This document shows positions 28,215 through 36,614 of a stretch of DNA of 64,000 bases, in pieces; within the stretch, counting starts at the first letter, position 1, and each line of letters begins with the position of its first letter. Below the pieces are notes generated by a model, which saw only the letters and a list, made by a program, of their open reading frames with translations, had not been told where the DNA came from and did not search any database. Source of the stretch: an uncultured Mucispirillum sp. (GTDB lineage: Bacteria > Chrysiogenota > Deferribacteres > Deferribacterales > Mucispirillaceae); NCBI GenBank assembly GCA_944323205.1, contig CALURO010000007.1, positions 1 through 64,000 on the forward strand, read 5' to 3'. Made by a program: the position numbers and the translations under genes.

Positions 28215-28751
28215 ATACCGTCAGTTAAAGATGGAGACAAAGAAAGGGTTAATGATGAGATAACAGCCGCAGAAGTCCGCCTTATTGATGATAATGGACA
28301 GGCTCTTGGTATCTTATCGTTGCATGAAGCACTAGATGCTGCTAGAAATAAGGGACTGGATTTAGTGGAAGTTGCCGCTAATGCAAAGCCTCCTGTATGT
28401 CGTATTATGGACTACAGCAAATATAAGTTTGAAAAAAACAAAAAGGAAAAAGAGGCTCGTAAAAAACAGCGTCAACATCAGGTTGATGTTAAAGAAATTA
28501 AATTCCGCCCTAAAATTGAAGAGCATGATTATAATGTTAAACTAAAACATATAAGACGCTTTTTAACTGATGGCGATAAAGTTAAGATAGTTATTCGCTA
28601 CCGTGGCAGAGAAATAATGTTTCTTGACTCTGGCACCGAACTTTTAAATAAAATCTCTATAGATATAGAAGATTTAGGCACCATAGAAAAAAAGCCTGAA
28701 GTATTAGGTAAACAGCAAATAATGATTATTGCCCCAAAGGCAACTAAATAA
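28215..28751 (+). CDS. infC: translation initiation factor IF-3, non-AUG start
   Basis: IF-3, about 178 residues from the proposed start. The N-domain RVNDEITAAEVRLID and the linker FEKNKKEKEARKKQ are characteristic, and the C-domain ends in KQQIMIIAPK. The homology runs upstream of any ATG in frame. The in-frame codons ATC-ATA (28212-28217) lie 3 and 6 nt after GGAGG (28204-28208), so the start is most likely the ATA at 28215. A rare start codon in infC lets IF-3 limit its own synthesis (AUU in E. coli). A start at the TTG near 28320 would delete the N-domain. Confidence 0.88.
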   Translation: MPSVKDGDKERVNDEITAAEVRLIDDNGQALGILSLHEALDAARNKGLDLVEVAANAKPPVCRIMDYSKYKFEKNKKEKEARKKQRQHQVDVKEIKFRPKIEEHDYNVKLKHIRRFLTDGDKVKIVIRYRGREIMFLDSGTELLNKISIDIEDLGTIEKKPEVLGKQQIMIIAPKATK

Positions 28752-28793
28752 ACGCTTAATTTTGTAAAGCTTACAAACTATAAAGGAGTAAAC

Positions 28794-28997
28794 ATGGCTA
28801 CGCACAAAGTGAAAACCCATAAGGGTGCAAAAAAACGCTTTAAAATCAGTGCTAATGGTAAACTCATTTTCAAAAAACAAGGAATGAGACACATAGCTAC
28901 TGGTATGAGTAGAAAGCGTAAACGCCAGTTAAAAGAAACAGGCGTTATCACTGGCACAGTGGCAGCAAATATGCGCCGCATTATGCCTTATGCATAA
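28794..28997 (+). CDS. rpmI: 50S ribosomal protein L35
   Basis: A 67-residue, very basic L35 of normal length. HKGAKKRFKISANGK and GMSRKRKRQL are the family segments. It follows infC by 42 bp with an AAGGAG ribosome site and precedes rplT. L35 is a small protein of the large subunit. Confidence 0.96.
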   Translation: MATHKVKTHKGAKKRFKISANGKLIFKKQGMRHIATGMSRKRKRQLKETGVITGTVAANMRRIMPYA

Positions 28998-29095
28998 GAT
29001 AGTATTTTATATTATCTTATAACTTTAATCTCGCTATGTATACGGCATTAGGCCGCCGTATGACAGGCAAAACAAAATAACCTAAGTCAAAAGAC
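28992..29095 (+). promoter_or_regulatory. hairpin-rich spacer between rpmI and rplT
   Basis: Three inverted repeats occur in 115 bp: ATAAGATA...TATCTTAT just after rpmI, ATACGGC...GCCGTAT (29040-29046, 29055-29061), and TAAGTC...GACTTA just before the rplT ribosome site. L20 is known to bind its own mRNA in E. coli and Bacillus, so one of these may be a feedback site; this is inference. Confidence 0.4.
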
Positions 29096-29112
29096 TTAAC
29101 AAGGAGGAACAA

Positions 29113-29460
29113 GTGCCTAGAGCTAAAGGTGGTTATAAAACCAGAAGAAGAAGAAAAAATATACTTGCATTAGCAAAAGGTTTCAGAGGCAGAAGAAGGA
29201 CAGTTTATAATATTGCCCGCCCTTCTGTTGAAAGAGCTTTATGCTATGCATACAGAGACAGACGCAGGAAAAAAAGAGACATGAGAAGGTTATGGATTAC
29301 TCGTCTTTCTGCTGCTGCTAAATTAAACAATACTTCATACAGCAAACTTATGGGTAATCTGAAAAAAGCAGGTATTGACTTAAACCGTAAAGTCCTTTCA
29401 GAAATGGCTATAAACGCTCCTGAAGCATTTGCAGAATTAGTAAAAAGCGTTACAAAATAA
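29113..29460 (+). CDS. rplT: 50S ribosomal protein L20
   Basis: A 115-residue L20, essential for early assembly of the large subunit. PRAKGGYKTRRRRKN, the FRGRRRTVYNIAR segment and LWITRLSAAAK are diagnostic. It begins with GTG at 29113 after a strong AAGGAGGA; no ATG is available nearby. Last gene of the thrS cluster, followed directly by a terminator. Confidence 0.96.
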   Translation: MPRAKGGYKTRRRRKNILALAKGFRGRRRTVYNIARPSVERALCYAYRDRRRKKRDMRRLWITRLSAAAKLNNTSYSKLMGNLKKAGIDLNRKVLSEMAINAPEAFAELVKSVTK

Positions 29461-29485
29461 GTTTATTATTAAAACTTATAAATAT

Positions 29486-29511
29486 AAAGCCCTCATTTTG
29501 AGGGCTTTTTT
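29486..29511 (+). terminator. terminator of the thrS-rplT cluster
   Basis: AAAGCCCTCA and TGAGGGCTTT form a 10-bp stem with a TTT loop and a T-tract. A-rich sequence on the other side could make it bidirectional for the convergent ATPase gene, whose stop overlaps the T-tract. Confidence 0.92.
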
Positions 29512-30736
29512 AATATAGAAAACCAAATATCCATAATGGAATTTTTTTCTTATATCCTATCTCTATATCATCTAATGCTAGGAATGAATTATCTGTGTCC
29601 TTAATTTGATTGAAATCTTTATTTTTGCCACCAACTTCAAATATATATTTTTCTTCACATATAAAGTCACCAGACTTATTACTGAAAATACCTTTATTGC
29701 TAGATATTATCGAATAATAACAGCTTAACTGATTAAAGAAAAAAGTTTCCCGCATACTTCCGATATCTTTATCAGCTAAATTCATAAGATTAGTATCTGC
29801 CATATATATTTTTTCTGGCTTATCAATATTTTTATAAGCCATGCTATCTGCCATCAGCATTTTTATTATTCCAGCATCATCAAGATATAATAAATATTCT
29901 TTTAATGTTCTAATATCTTTTATATCAAGTATTTTTTGTAATTGTGAAAAATTAGGCTTAAATGGAACGCTGGAAATTATACTTGAAAACAGTTTTTTAA
30001 TTTTATTTATGCTTACACCGCTTAAATTAGGATATATTGATAGTAAATCGCTTTCTATAGTTGTATTTAAACTCTGTTGCAATGTTTTATAAAAATCATC
30101 TTTATTATCCATAGTAATTGAATATGGATAATATCCATAGTCTAAATATTTTTTAAATAAAGGAAGTATTTTAGTATTACGAAGCTTATTTATAATTAAT
30201 TCTGCTATTTCTTCATGATTTTCTATTATATTTTCTAAGCTGTAGTTATTAAATGAATATTGAAAATGCAGGTTTAAAAACTCTCTAAAACTCATTCCTT
30301 CCATCTTATATACTACCGCTCTTCTGCTTAAATCATAACTTCCCTTATGTATATGCATAGCAGAACTTCCAGAAACTATTATTTTAAGATTATCATATTT
30401 ATCATAGATGTTTTTTAATTCTTGAGACCAGTTTGGATATTTATGTATTTCATCTAAACATAAAATCTGACCACCATTTTTTTCAAACTCTTCTGCTATT
30501 TCTACAATTTTTTGATTATCACTTATTAAGATATTATCAAGACTTATATACAGCACTTTATCTAATTCATAATTAGATAAATACTGAGCAATTGTTGTTG
30601 TCTTCCCTATTCCTCTGGCACCTTGTATAATAGACAATCTATGAGATAAATCATGGGTTTCTATAAAATACCTTTTATATGGTAGATTATTTTTTTTAAT
30701 AAATCTTTTACTTTCTATAAAAAAATTTTCCAGCAT
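29510..30736 (-). CDS. AAA ATPase with DUF4143
   Basis: A 408-residue ATPase of the AAA_14/DUF4143 type. Walker A GARGIGKTT is at 39-47, Walker B ILCLDEIHKYP at about 91-101 and VSGSSA follows as sensor. The C-terminal DUF4143 domain resembles a winged helix plus nuclease-like fold and ends in a short charged region. Such genes are scattered singly in gut bacteria and their role is unknown. The ATG follows AGGTG. It is divergent from the orphan gene at 30919, and three 33-bp repeats lie directly upstream. Confidence 0.88.
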   Translation of the reverse strand: MLENFFIESKRFIKKNNLPYKRYFIETHDLSHRLSIIQGARGIGKTTTIAQYLSNYELDKVLYISLDNILISDNQKIVEIAEEFEKNGGQILCLDEIHKYPNWSQELKNIYDKYDNLKIIVSGSSAMHIHKGSYDLSRRAVVYKMEGMSFREFLNLHFQYSFNNYSLENIIENHEEIAELIINKLRNTKILPLFKKYLDYGYYPYSITMDNKDDFYKTLQQSLNTTIESDLLSIYPNLSGVSINKIKKLFSSIISSVPFKPNFSQLQKILDIKDIRTLKEYLLYLDDAGIIKMLMADSMAYKNIDKPEKIYMADTNLMNLADKDIGSMRETFFFNQLSCYYSIISSNKGIFSNKSGDFICEEKYIFEVGGKNKDFNQIKDTDNSFLALDDIEIGYKKKIPLWIFGFLY

Positions 30737-30747
30737 ACTGCACCTGT

Positions 30748-30846
30748 ATTATATATGAAATATTTTTATGGAATATATTACATATTATATATTATTTTTT
30801 ATGGAATGCAATACATAATTTATATAATATTTTATGGAACATATTA
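30748..30846. repeat. three 33-bp direct repeats
   Basis: Units 30748-30780, 30781-30813 and 30814-30846 keep an exact 33-bp period, with the core TTTATGGAA-N4-A-TTACATA (TGGAA at 30769, 30802, 30835). The core is a weak inverted repeat (TGGAA...TACA). There are no spacers, so this is not a CRISPR array. The array lies between divergent genes: 12 bp upstream of the DUF4143 ATPase start and 24 bp upstream of a sigma54 promoter. It may bind a repressor of the former or an activator of the latter. Confidence 0.8.
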
Positions 30847-30869
30847 CATATTTTTATTTCATCTTTTTT

Positions 30870-30885
30870 TGGCACAGGGCTTGCT
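30870..30885 (+). promoter_or_regulatory. sigma54 (RpoN) promoter
   Basis: TGGCAC-N5-TTGCT matches the -24/-12 consensus exactly, with GG and GC ten bases apart. It lies 34 bp upstream of the ATG at 30919. Transcription would start near 30896. Sigma54 promoters need an ATP-driven enhancer-binding protein; the 33-bp repeats sit at about -50 to -150, the usual place for its sites. Confidence 0.8.
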
Positions 30886-30918
30886 ATAAAATTATCAGAA
30901 TTAAAGCGGAGGCTTTTT

Positions 30919-31851
30919 ATGATAATAAATAACAGCATGTATCTTAATTATTTAAATACTTTACAAAACCCTAGTAATGATGTAAATGCAACAGATGACG
31001 ATGATGACAGCACAACAGCTGCTAATTCTTCTGCCAATACTCCTGTTACATTGCCGATTAATATGGACAGTGTAGATATTTCAGGCACTACAGAAGTAGA
31101 AGAAGTAGAAGCTGAAATTATAGAAAAACCTAAATTTGACTGGAAATATAACACTACAGATAACGGCTATCTTCCTGAATTTAAATTAGGTGACTGGGAA
31201 AATACTTCCGATATACTTTTTGGCGGCAACACTATGACTGTAGAAGAACGCTCTTATGCAGTATATCTGCCTGAAAAATTACAGGAAAAAATGGAAGCAG
31301 ACCCAGAATTTGCAGAAGAAATTAATGCAAAATTAGAAGAATTTTTTAACTCCGCTAAAAGAGAAAGTGGCACATTAGATGACGGCACAGAATACAGTGT
31401 TATCGCTCAGCAAATGGCTGTATCAATGGATGAAAATGGTAATATTACCCATACTTATGTGCGCACAGAAAGCTACAGTGTTTCTAATGCACTGCCAGAA
31501 GCTGCAAATGATGAAAATGCAATAGATACTCTTGACTTAAACCCAGATGAAAATAATACAAACAGTAACTCTTTAATAGTTAAATATGGCTTTGCTATGT
31601 ATCAATCAAGTGTGCAGATTGGCGGTGCTGGCAGTAAAGAATTAACTGAAGAGGAAAAAAATTCCAACGCAATGGTTGCAATAGGTGTGCAGGCTGTTAT
31701 TACTATTGAAACATCACAGGTAAGCGGAAGCGAGCCTGCTACAGAAATTAGAAAAGCAAATGGCGATGTTGTTGAGCTTGAAACTGGCAAACTTATACAA
31801 AAACATGCAGGCTACAGCGATGGTCTTCAAAAATATGATGCAAAAGCATAA
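30919..31851 (+). CDS. acidic protein of unknown function, sigma54-driven
   Basis: A 310-residue acidic protein without signal peptide or membrane helix. The N-terminus (MIINNSMYLNYLNTLQN) is followed by a disordered Asp/Ser/Thr stretch (about 20-60) and a compact domain from about residue 75. I recognise no family. The N-terminal style and the sigma54 promoter recall proteins exported through the flagellar apparatus, but that is inference. A GGAGG ribosome site precedes the ATG, and a terminator follows. Confidence 0.75.
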   Translation: MIINNSMYLNYLNTLQNPSNDVNATDDDDDSTTAANSSANTPVTLPINMDSVDISGTTEVEEVEAEIIEKPKFDWKYNTTDNGYLPEFKLGDWENTSDILFGGNTMTVEERSYAVYLPEKLQEKMEADPEFAEEINAKLEEFFNSAKRESGTLDDGTEYSVIAQQMAVSMDENGNITHTYVRTESYSVSNALPEAANDENAIDTLDLNPDENNTNSNSLIVKYGFAMYQSSVQIGGAGSKELTEEEKNSNAMVAIGVQAVITIETSQVSGSEPATEIRKANGDVVELETGKLIQKHAGYSDGLQKYDAKA

Positions 31852-31894
31852 AATTAATTATATTGGCACTATTTATATAAATTAATTTGGAGTT

Positions 31895-31928
31895 AAGCCG
31901 CCTAATATGTATTAGACGGCTTTTCTTA
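31895..31928 (+). terminator. terminator of the sigma54-driven gene
   Basis: AAGCCG-C-CTAAT and ATTAG-A-CGGCTT pair with one internal mismatch, followed by TTTTCTTATT. Confidence 0.8.
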
Positions 31929-34709
31929 TTAACATTTATCTTTATTTTTCTTACAGTATTTTTCAATCATATCTATTATTTTACTGTCAGCATTTTTTTC
32001 TTTTGCATAAGTTAAAGCATTAAAACCGTTGTCATCTTTTACATATATTTTGCTGTTAAGCAGCAGTTTTACATTATCTGCTAAATTATTGCTGACAGCA
32101 CACTCTAATGGGTTTGGTTTATATTTTGACCTTTTAGATGCGTCAAAATATTTGCTTGTATCTATATTCCATTTAGTTATCCTGCTTATATCTATATTTT
32201 TTAAAGCTGTTGCAAGGTATTTGCTGTCTTTAGCGCATGCAGAAATCTGCACAAGTGGAACATCATCTTGAGATATCATATTATACTTATCTAATACCTC
32301 ATTACTTCTAAACATAAAAAGACTTGTTAAATGTTTTTTAGATAAAGTAACATTTCTTTCTAGAAATATCTTGATTATTTTGTCATTCCTTGTTTTAACA
32401 GCTGTTGTCAAAGGTGCTGCATTAGTGTCTTCATCAGCTGTAAGAGATGGGTCCGCCCCTTTTTCAAGTAAAAATTTTACTACATTTTCATCATCTATTA
32501 TCACCGCATATAATAAAGGAGTTACTTCATCAGGTGTATATTTTTCTTCAAAAGACGACTTTTCACATTTATTTTTTTCATAATATCTAAAAGAACGGAT
32601 TATATCATTTATATGTTTACTTTCCTGATATCCGCTGTAAAAATTACGGTATTTACAGTCATCATACTTATCCATAATATAATTAAAAAGTGCATCATCT
32701 TTTAATGCAATATTTGCTTTCTGCAACTCGCCCTTAATATAAGCTGCAATATCCTTTGTGCCAAGTTTTTCCGCATACTGCAAGATATTTGCACCTTTAT
32801 ATAAATCATCTAAGTTTGCACCGTTTTCTATTAATAGTTTTACACTATCAAGGCTTTGTTTTTCAACAGCTTCAAAAAGAACAGGCTTTCCAAACTGATT
32901 TCGCACATTTACATCAAGCCCGTATTTGATAAATAATTTTAACTTTTCAATATCGCCCGCATTATTAAATACAGTAGTGAATGGTATGCTGCCAAGATAC
33001 ATATTTTCGCCCATAATTAAAAGCTGCTGAATATATTTATTATCACTTGCAAATTCTAATGGTACAAAACCATAATTATCATAAATATCAAACCCATTAA
33101 TAATCAGGTATGATGCCAGCTTATCATAGCCTTTTTTTAGTGCAATATGCAAAAGCCCTTGAGCTGCATCATTTGTATAGCTTAAAACTCCTGCTGGTTT
33201 TGACTGCACAATCTCTAAAAGTTCTTCTTCACTTAAATCTATATCATCTGTTTCACTGCGTATAAATTCATCTAAAGGATAACTGTATTGATTATCCTCA
33301 TAATCTGCAAACATGCTGTATAAAGTTTGATAAACACTTACTTCTTCACTTGTCAAATCATAACCTTCATAATTCTTATTTATATCCATTATTAATTCAG
33401 AACAAGTGTATTCAAGCGAAGTATAACCATTTCCTTCATTATTATAAAGCGGCGGTGCACAAGGAATAGGTGAATAGTTATATTTCATTAAAAGTTTTAC
33501 AATCTCTATATTATGGTTAAAAACAGCAATAGCAAAAAGATTTGTGTGATATTTCACAGGATACTGCATTTTTAAATGGTTTGCATCAAGCATAGCTTTG
33601 AATAACTCCACATCATCATAAGTAACAGCTGCTGTCATAGGAAAATATCTTAAATATGGTTCAAAGTCCTCATCATATTCTTTTTGGTCCTCTTCTTCAT
33701 GATATGCTCTTAAATCAAACCCTGTTTTATGTTCATATATAGGGAAATTAAGTGATTTTACTGTATCTCTGTATGGCTCATATTCATTAATAGTCATATT
33801 ATTTGTAGATGGGTCTGTTAATGCATAGTATTCTTCATCTTCAAGTATATCTGTAAATATATTAAGTAACTTATAGTCAGATGATTTTATTTTATCATAT
33901 AATATAGCTGCACTAACATTTTCTCTTAATTTTACTTCTTTCTTATTTTTATCTACTATATTTGACAGCGTTTTTATTATATCTTCATTAGATACCATAT
34001 CTTTATAAACCTGATATTCTGCAGGTGAAATTTTAGCTCCTGCATTAATAAGCATTTTTACAGCTTCCATATTTCTTGCAGCAACTGCATAATATAGAGC
34101 ATCTTTTTCAAATAAATAATCTTTCTGATAAATATTAGATTTTGGAAGATATGCTTGAATCATTTGATTATTTTCTAAAAGTATTGCTTTTTGCAGCGGC
34201 GTATAATATGTATAGCCGTTTATTTTATCCACTTTTGCATTATGGGATAATAGTAATGATGCCATTTCATAAGTTGCAGCAAAATCTATGGCTGAAAGAT
34301 AATATTTTGGAGTAACAAGGTTTACATCTGCACCCTTATCTAATAAATATTTAGCCATTTCTATATTATTATTTTCAACTGCTTTCATAAGTGCAGAACT
34401 TTCTGGAAAATAGTTTAATTCATTTACATCTGCACCTAAAGTAACAAGTTTTTTTACCATTTTTAAGTCATTAAAAACTACTGCAGCATATAATAAAGTT
34501 GGATATTTACCTGTAAACTTTTTATCTAAAAATACTTCTTCATTAGCTATTCTTTCATTTACTCCACATTTGCTTATAAATTCATTAATCTTATTATAGC
34601 TTTCTAATATACAGTCTTTATTTATATCTGGTGTGTAATAAGATGCAAAAGCATAACTTTGCATAAATAATACTAATAATACTATATATAATTTTTTCAC
34701 AAAACTCAT
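31929..34709 (-). CDS. large exported ankyrin-repeat protein
   Basis: A 926-residue protein with a signal peptide (cleavage near residues 22-23, after AFA) and ankyrin repeats over most of its length. At least a dozen units are visible, such as SSALMKAVENNNIEMAKYLL and TPLLYAVIIDDENVVKFLLE, broken by helical insertions. With no lipobox or other anchor it should reach the periplasm or beyond. It probably binds proteins; host interaction is possible but not shown. Convergent with the sigma54-driven gene. Confidence 0.88.
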   Translation of the reverse strand: MSFVKKLYIVLLVLFMQSYAFASYYTPDINKDCILESYNKINEFISKCGVNERIANEEVFLDKKFTGKYPTLLYAAVVFNDLKMVKKLVTLGADVNELNYFPESSALMKAVENNNIEMAKYLLDKGADVNLVTPKYYLSAIDFAATYEMASLLLSHNAKVDKINGYTYYTPLQKAILLENNQMIQAYLPKSNIYQKDYLFEKDALYYAVAARNMEAVKMLINAGAKISPAEYQVYKDMVSNEDIIKTLSNIVDKNKKEVKLRENVSAAILYDKIKSSDYKLLNIFTDILEDEEYYALTDPSTNNMTINEYEPYRDTVKSLNFPIYEHKTGFDLRAYHEEEDQKEYDEDFEPYLRYFPMTAAVTYDDVELFKAMLDANHLKMQYPVKYHTNLFAIAVFNHNIEIVKLLMKYNYSPIPCAPPLYNNEGNGYTSLEYTCSELIMDINKNYEGYDLTSEEVSVYQTLYSMFADYEDNQYSYPLDEFIRSETDDIDLSEEELLEIVQSKPAGVLSYTNDAAQGLLHIALKKGYDKLASYLIINGFDIYDNYGFVPLEFASDNKYIQQLLIMGENMYLGSIPFTTVFNNAGDIEKLKLFIKYGLDVNVRNQFGKPVLFEAVEKQSLDSVKLLIENGANLDDLYKGANILQYAEKLGTKDIAAYIKGELQKANIALKDDALFNYIMDKYDDCKYRNFYSGYQESKHINDIIRSFRYYEKNKCEKSSFEEKYTPDEVTPLLYAVIIDDENVVKFLLEKGADPSLTADEDTNAAPLTTAVKTRNDKIIKIFLERNVTLSKKHLTSLFMFRSNEVLDKYNMISQDDVPLVQISACAKDSKYLATALKNIDISRITKWNIDTSKYFDASKRSKYKPNPLECAVSNNLADNVKLLLNSKIYVKDDNGFNALTYAKEKNADSKIIDMIEKYCKKNKDKC

Positions 34710-34736
34710 ATCCTCTTTTTGCTTAATTTATAATTA

Positions 34737-35273
34737 CTAAAATGCTCCTTCCAGATTGCTGTTTTGCATTTTTCTTGCAGCATACTTATCTCTCAGCCTG
34801 CATGCATATCTGTAACTTATAAAATATCCTGTGACAGAGAAAAATATCATATAAATAAAACTGCCAAAAAGTATAGGTTTACCCCAGAAAATAAATATCT
34901 GTTTAATACCTTCTATTATCCCATTTTCAAAAAAACCAATAAATTCACTATATCCGCCTATTTCCTGCCCCATAATAAAGGAACCTGTTATATAATATAG
35001 ATAGAATAGTGGAATATTTGTAAAAGAATTACTAATCCATGTCCATGCAATACCTATTGGCAGGCTGAAATGAAACTTAAAAAATCTAGCAACCAACCAT
35101 ATAAGCAGAACTATATTCATCTGACCAACAACAGGTGTAAATCCGCAGAAAAGACCAACAGCGGTGCCCCATGCACTATATTGTGGATTATTCCGCTCCT
35201 TTTTCATTGGAATAATTAATTTTAAATAACAATATCTGTATAGACTGATTAAATAATTTTTTATTTTCTTCAT
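34737..35273 (-). CDS. DUF2062 membrane protein
   Basis: A 178-residue protein of the DUF2062 family. The segment AVGLFCGFTPVVGQMNIVL and the WTWISNPFT-like motif (here WTWISNSFTNIPLFY) are the family core, with three or four membrane helices. The start is ATG 35273 after GAGGT; 16 codons of longer frame lack a ribosome site. The function is unknown. It lies 27 bp from the ankyrin gene on the same strand, possibly one operon. Confidence 0.83.
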   Translation of the reverse strand: MKKIKNYLISLYRYCYLKLIIPMKKERNNPQYSAWGTAVGLFCGFTPVVGQMNIVLLIWLVARFFKFHFSLPIGIAWTWISNSFTNIPLFYLYYITGSFIMGQEIGGYSEFIGFFENGIIEGIKQIFIFWGKPILFGSFIYMIFFSVTGYFISYRYACRLRDKYAARKMQNSNLEGAF

Positions 35274-35376
35274 ATATACCTCAATTGTATGCATCATATC
35301 ATAACAAGAAAATATATACAAGAAAATATATACAAGATACTATTTACTTTTACAAATTTTCTTTTATATTATTAAT

Positions 35377-35853
35377 ATGAAACATAAATTTAATTTAAAA
35401 AAGACAGTTTTTGCCTTAACTGCAGTTTTTACGATTTTTTTTATTACAGAATATTTATTCAGCAGAGAATACAAGATACTTTTCTTAGCAGTCTGTTTCT
35501 TCTCTGTTACAGTCCTTATTTGCTTATTTATATATTTTCTTCTTTTATTTGACAATAGATATAAGCTCACTTATGCAGATGCTGATGAATTAAGCGATGA
35601 AACAAAAGCAAAAATCATTAAGGAAAATATAAAGGAAATAAAAGAAACTCAAAAAAATAATAATTTAAAAGAAATGTTATATATAATAATTTACAGGCAG
35701 GTATATATTTTAGGCTTTTTTGAACTGCTGCTTATTATCCATTTTCTGCTTACAGATAAAGAAAGTATTAATAAACTGCTTATTAATACTTTCCCAGCAT
35801 TATTTGCACTGATTATTTCTATAACAGATATTATTAAAAAATTTAAAAAATAA
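35377..35853 (+). CDS. membrane protein of unknown function
   Basis: A 158-residue protein with two helix pairs (about residues 8-58 and 104-152) separated by a charged cytoplasmic segment rich in Lys and Glu. I recognise no family, and the ribosome site is weak. It is divergent from the DUF2062 gene and convergent with the LysE gene. It looks real because of its ordered membrane pattern. Confidence 0.6.
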   Translation: MKHKFNLKKTVFALTAVFTIFFITEYLFSREYKILFLAVCFFSVTVLICLFIYFLLLFDNRYKLTYADADELSDETKAKIIKENIKEIKETQKNNNLKEMLYIIIYRQVYILGFFELLLIIHFLLTDKESINKLLINTFPALFALIISITDIIKKFKK

Positions 35854-35861
35854 ATTATATA

Positions 35862-36608
35862 CTATTTAATATCATGGGAATGATCATCATGGATATGGTC
35901 GGCTTCTTCACCATGGTTATGCATATTTTCTATTAAGCTGTCATCTACACCAAATATATTAAATAAGTTAATATGGTTATGTTCATGACTTGGATTATTA
36001 AAGTTATGCATAAACTGCACAGCCATATACAGACAAAGTGCAGCAATAAAAACATTTATCACTTTCCATGTTTTTGGGTGGTTTAAAGGTTTTGCCATAG
36101 TTGCACCAACTGTGCCTAAAAATGCATACCAAACAAATGCAGCACTTATTACACCTAAACCAAATATCCAGTGATGTGGATAAAAATTTGCAGCAAGTGA
36201 GCCCATTATAGTAGTATCTATAATAACATGTGGGTTAAGTAGTGCAAAAGCAAGCCCTGAAAGCAGAACTTCTTTTTTTGAAACAAGCCCTTTTTCTTCG
36301 TTATCTATTACTATATAATCATTTTTCTTAACTGCTGCATATAGTGACTTTCCTGCATAAAAAAGCAGAAAGACTATGCCTATACCTGTAATAATCTGAT
36401 AAAGGTGTGGTATAGAGCGTACTAATGCACCCATACCAGCTATACCTATTGTTACAAGTAATGTTTCACTAAAAAAACATGTAAGAACAGCAATTACTAC
36501 ATATTCCCTGCGGATACCCTGCTTTAATATAAAAGCACTTTGCAGCCCTACAGTCATTACTAAACCAAGCTCTAATAAAAATCCTTGTATAAAATCGCTA
36601 AATAACAT
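35862..36608 (-). CDS. LysE/ArgO-type exporter with His-rich tail
   Basis: A 248-residue LysE-superfamily exporter with six helices. GLVMTVGLQSAFILKQGIRR near residues 15-34 and LLNPHVIIDTTIMG near 125-138 are the conserved regions of amino-acid exporters such as ArgO. The last 47 residues carry ten histidines among acidic residues (NHGEEADHIHDDHSHD), unusual for ArgO and suggesting metal binding. The ATG at 36608 follows AGGTG. It starts 6 bp after the ABC fusion gene, so they are co-transcribed. Confidence 0.85.
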   Translation of the reverse strand: MLFSDFIQGFLLELGLVMTVGLQSAFILKQGIRREYVVIAVLTCFFSETLLVTIGIAGMGALVRSIPHLYQIITGIGIVFLLFYAGKSLYAAVKKNDYIVIDNEEKGLVSKKEVLLSGLAFALLNPHVIIDTTIMGSLAANFYPHHWIFGLGVISAAFVWYAFLGTVGATMAKPLNHPKTWKVINVFIAALCLYMAVQFMHNFNNPSHEHNHINLFNIFGVDDSLIENMHNHGEEADHIHDDHSHDIK

Positions 36609-36614
36609 AATCAC

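Noticed and set aside
28320..28751. infC starting at the TTG near 28320
   Set aside because: It would remove the conserved N-domain that is plainly encoded upstream in the same frame.
30748..30846. CRISPR array
   Set aside because: The 33-bp units are contiguous without spacers and no cas genes are nearby.
31863..31880. Third sigma54 site (TGGCAC)
   Set aside because: The -24-like hexamer has no GC-containing -12 element at the required distance.
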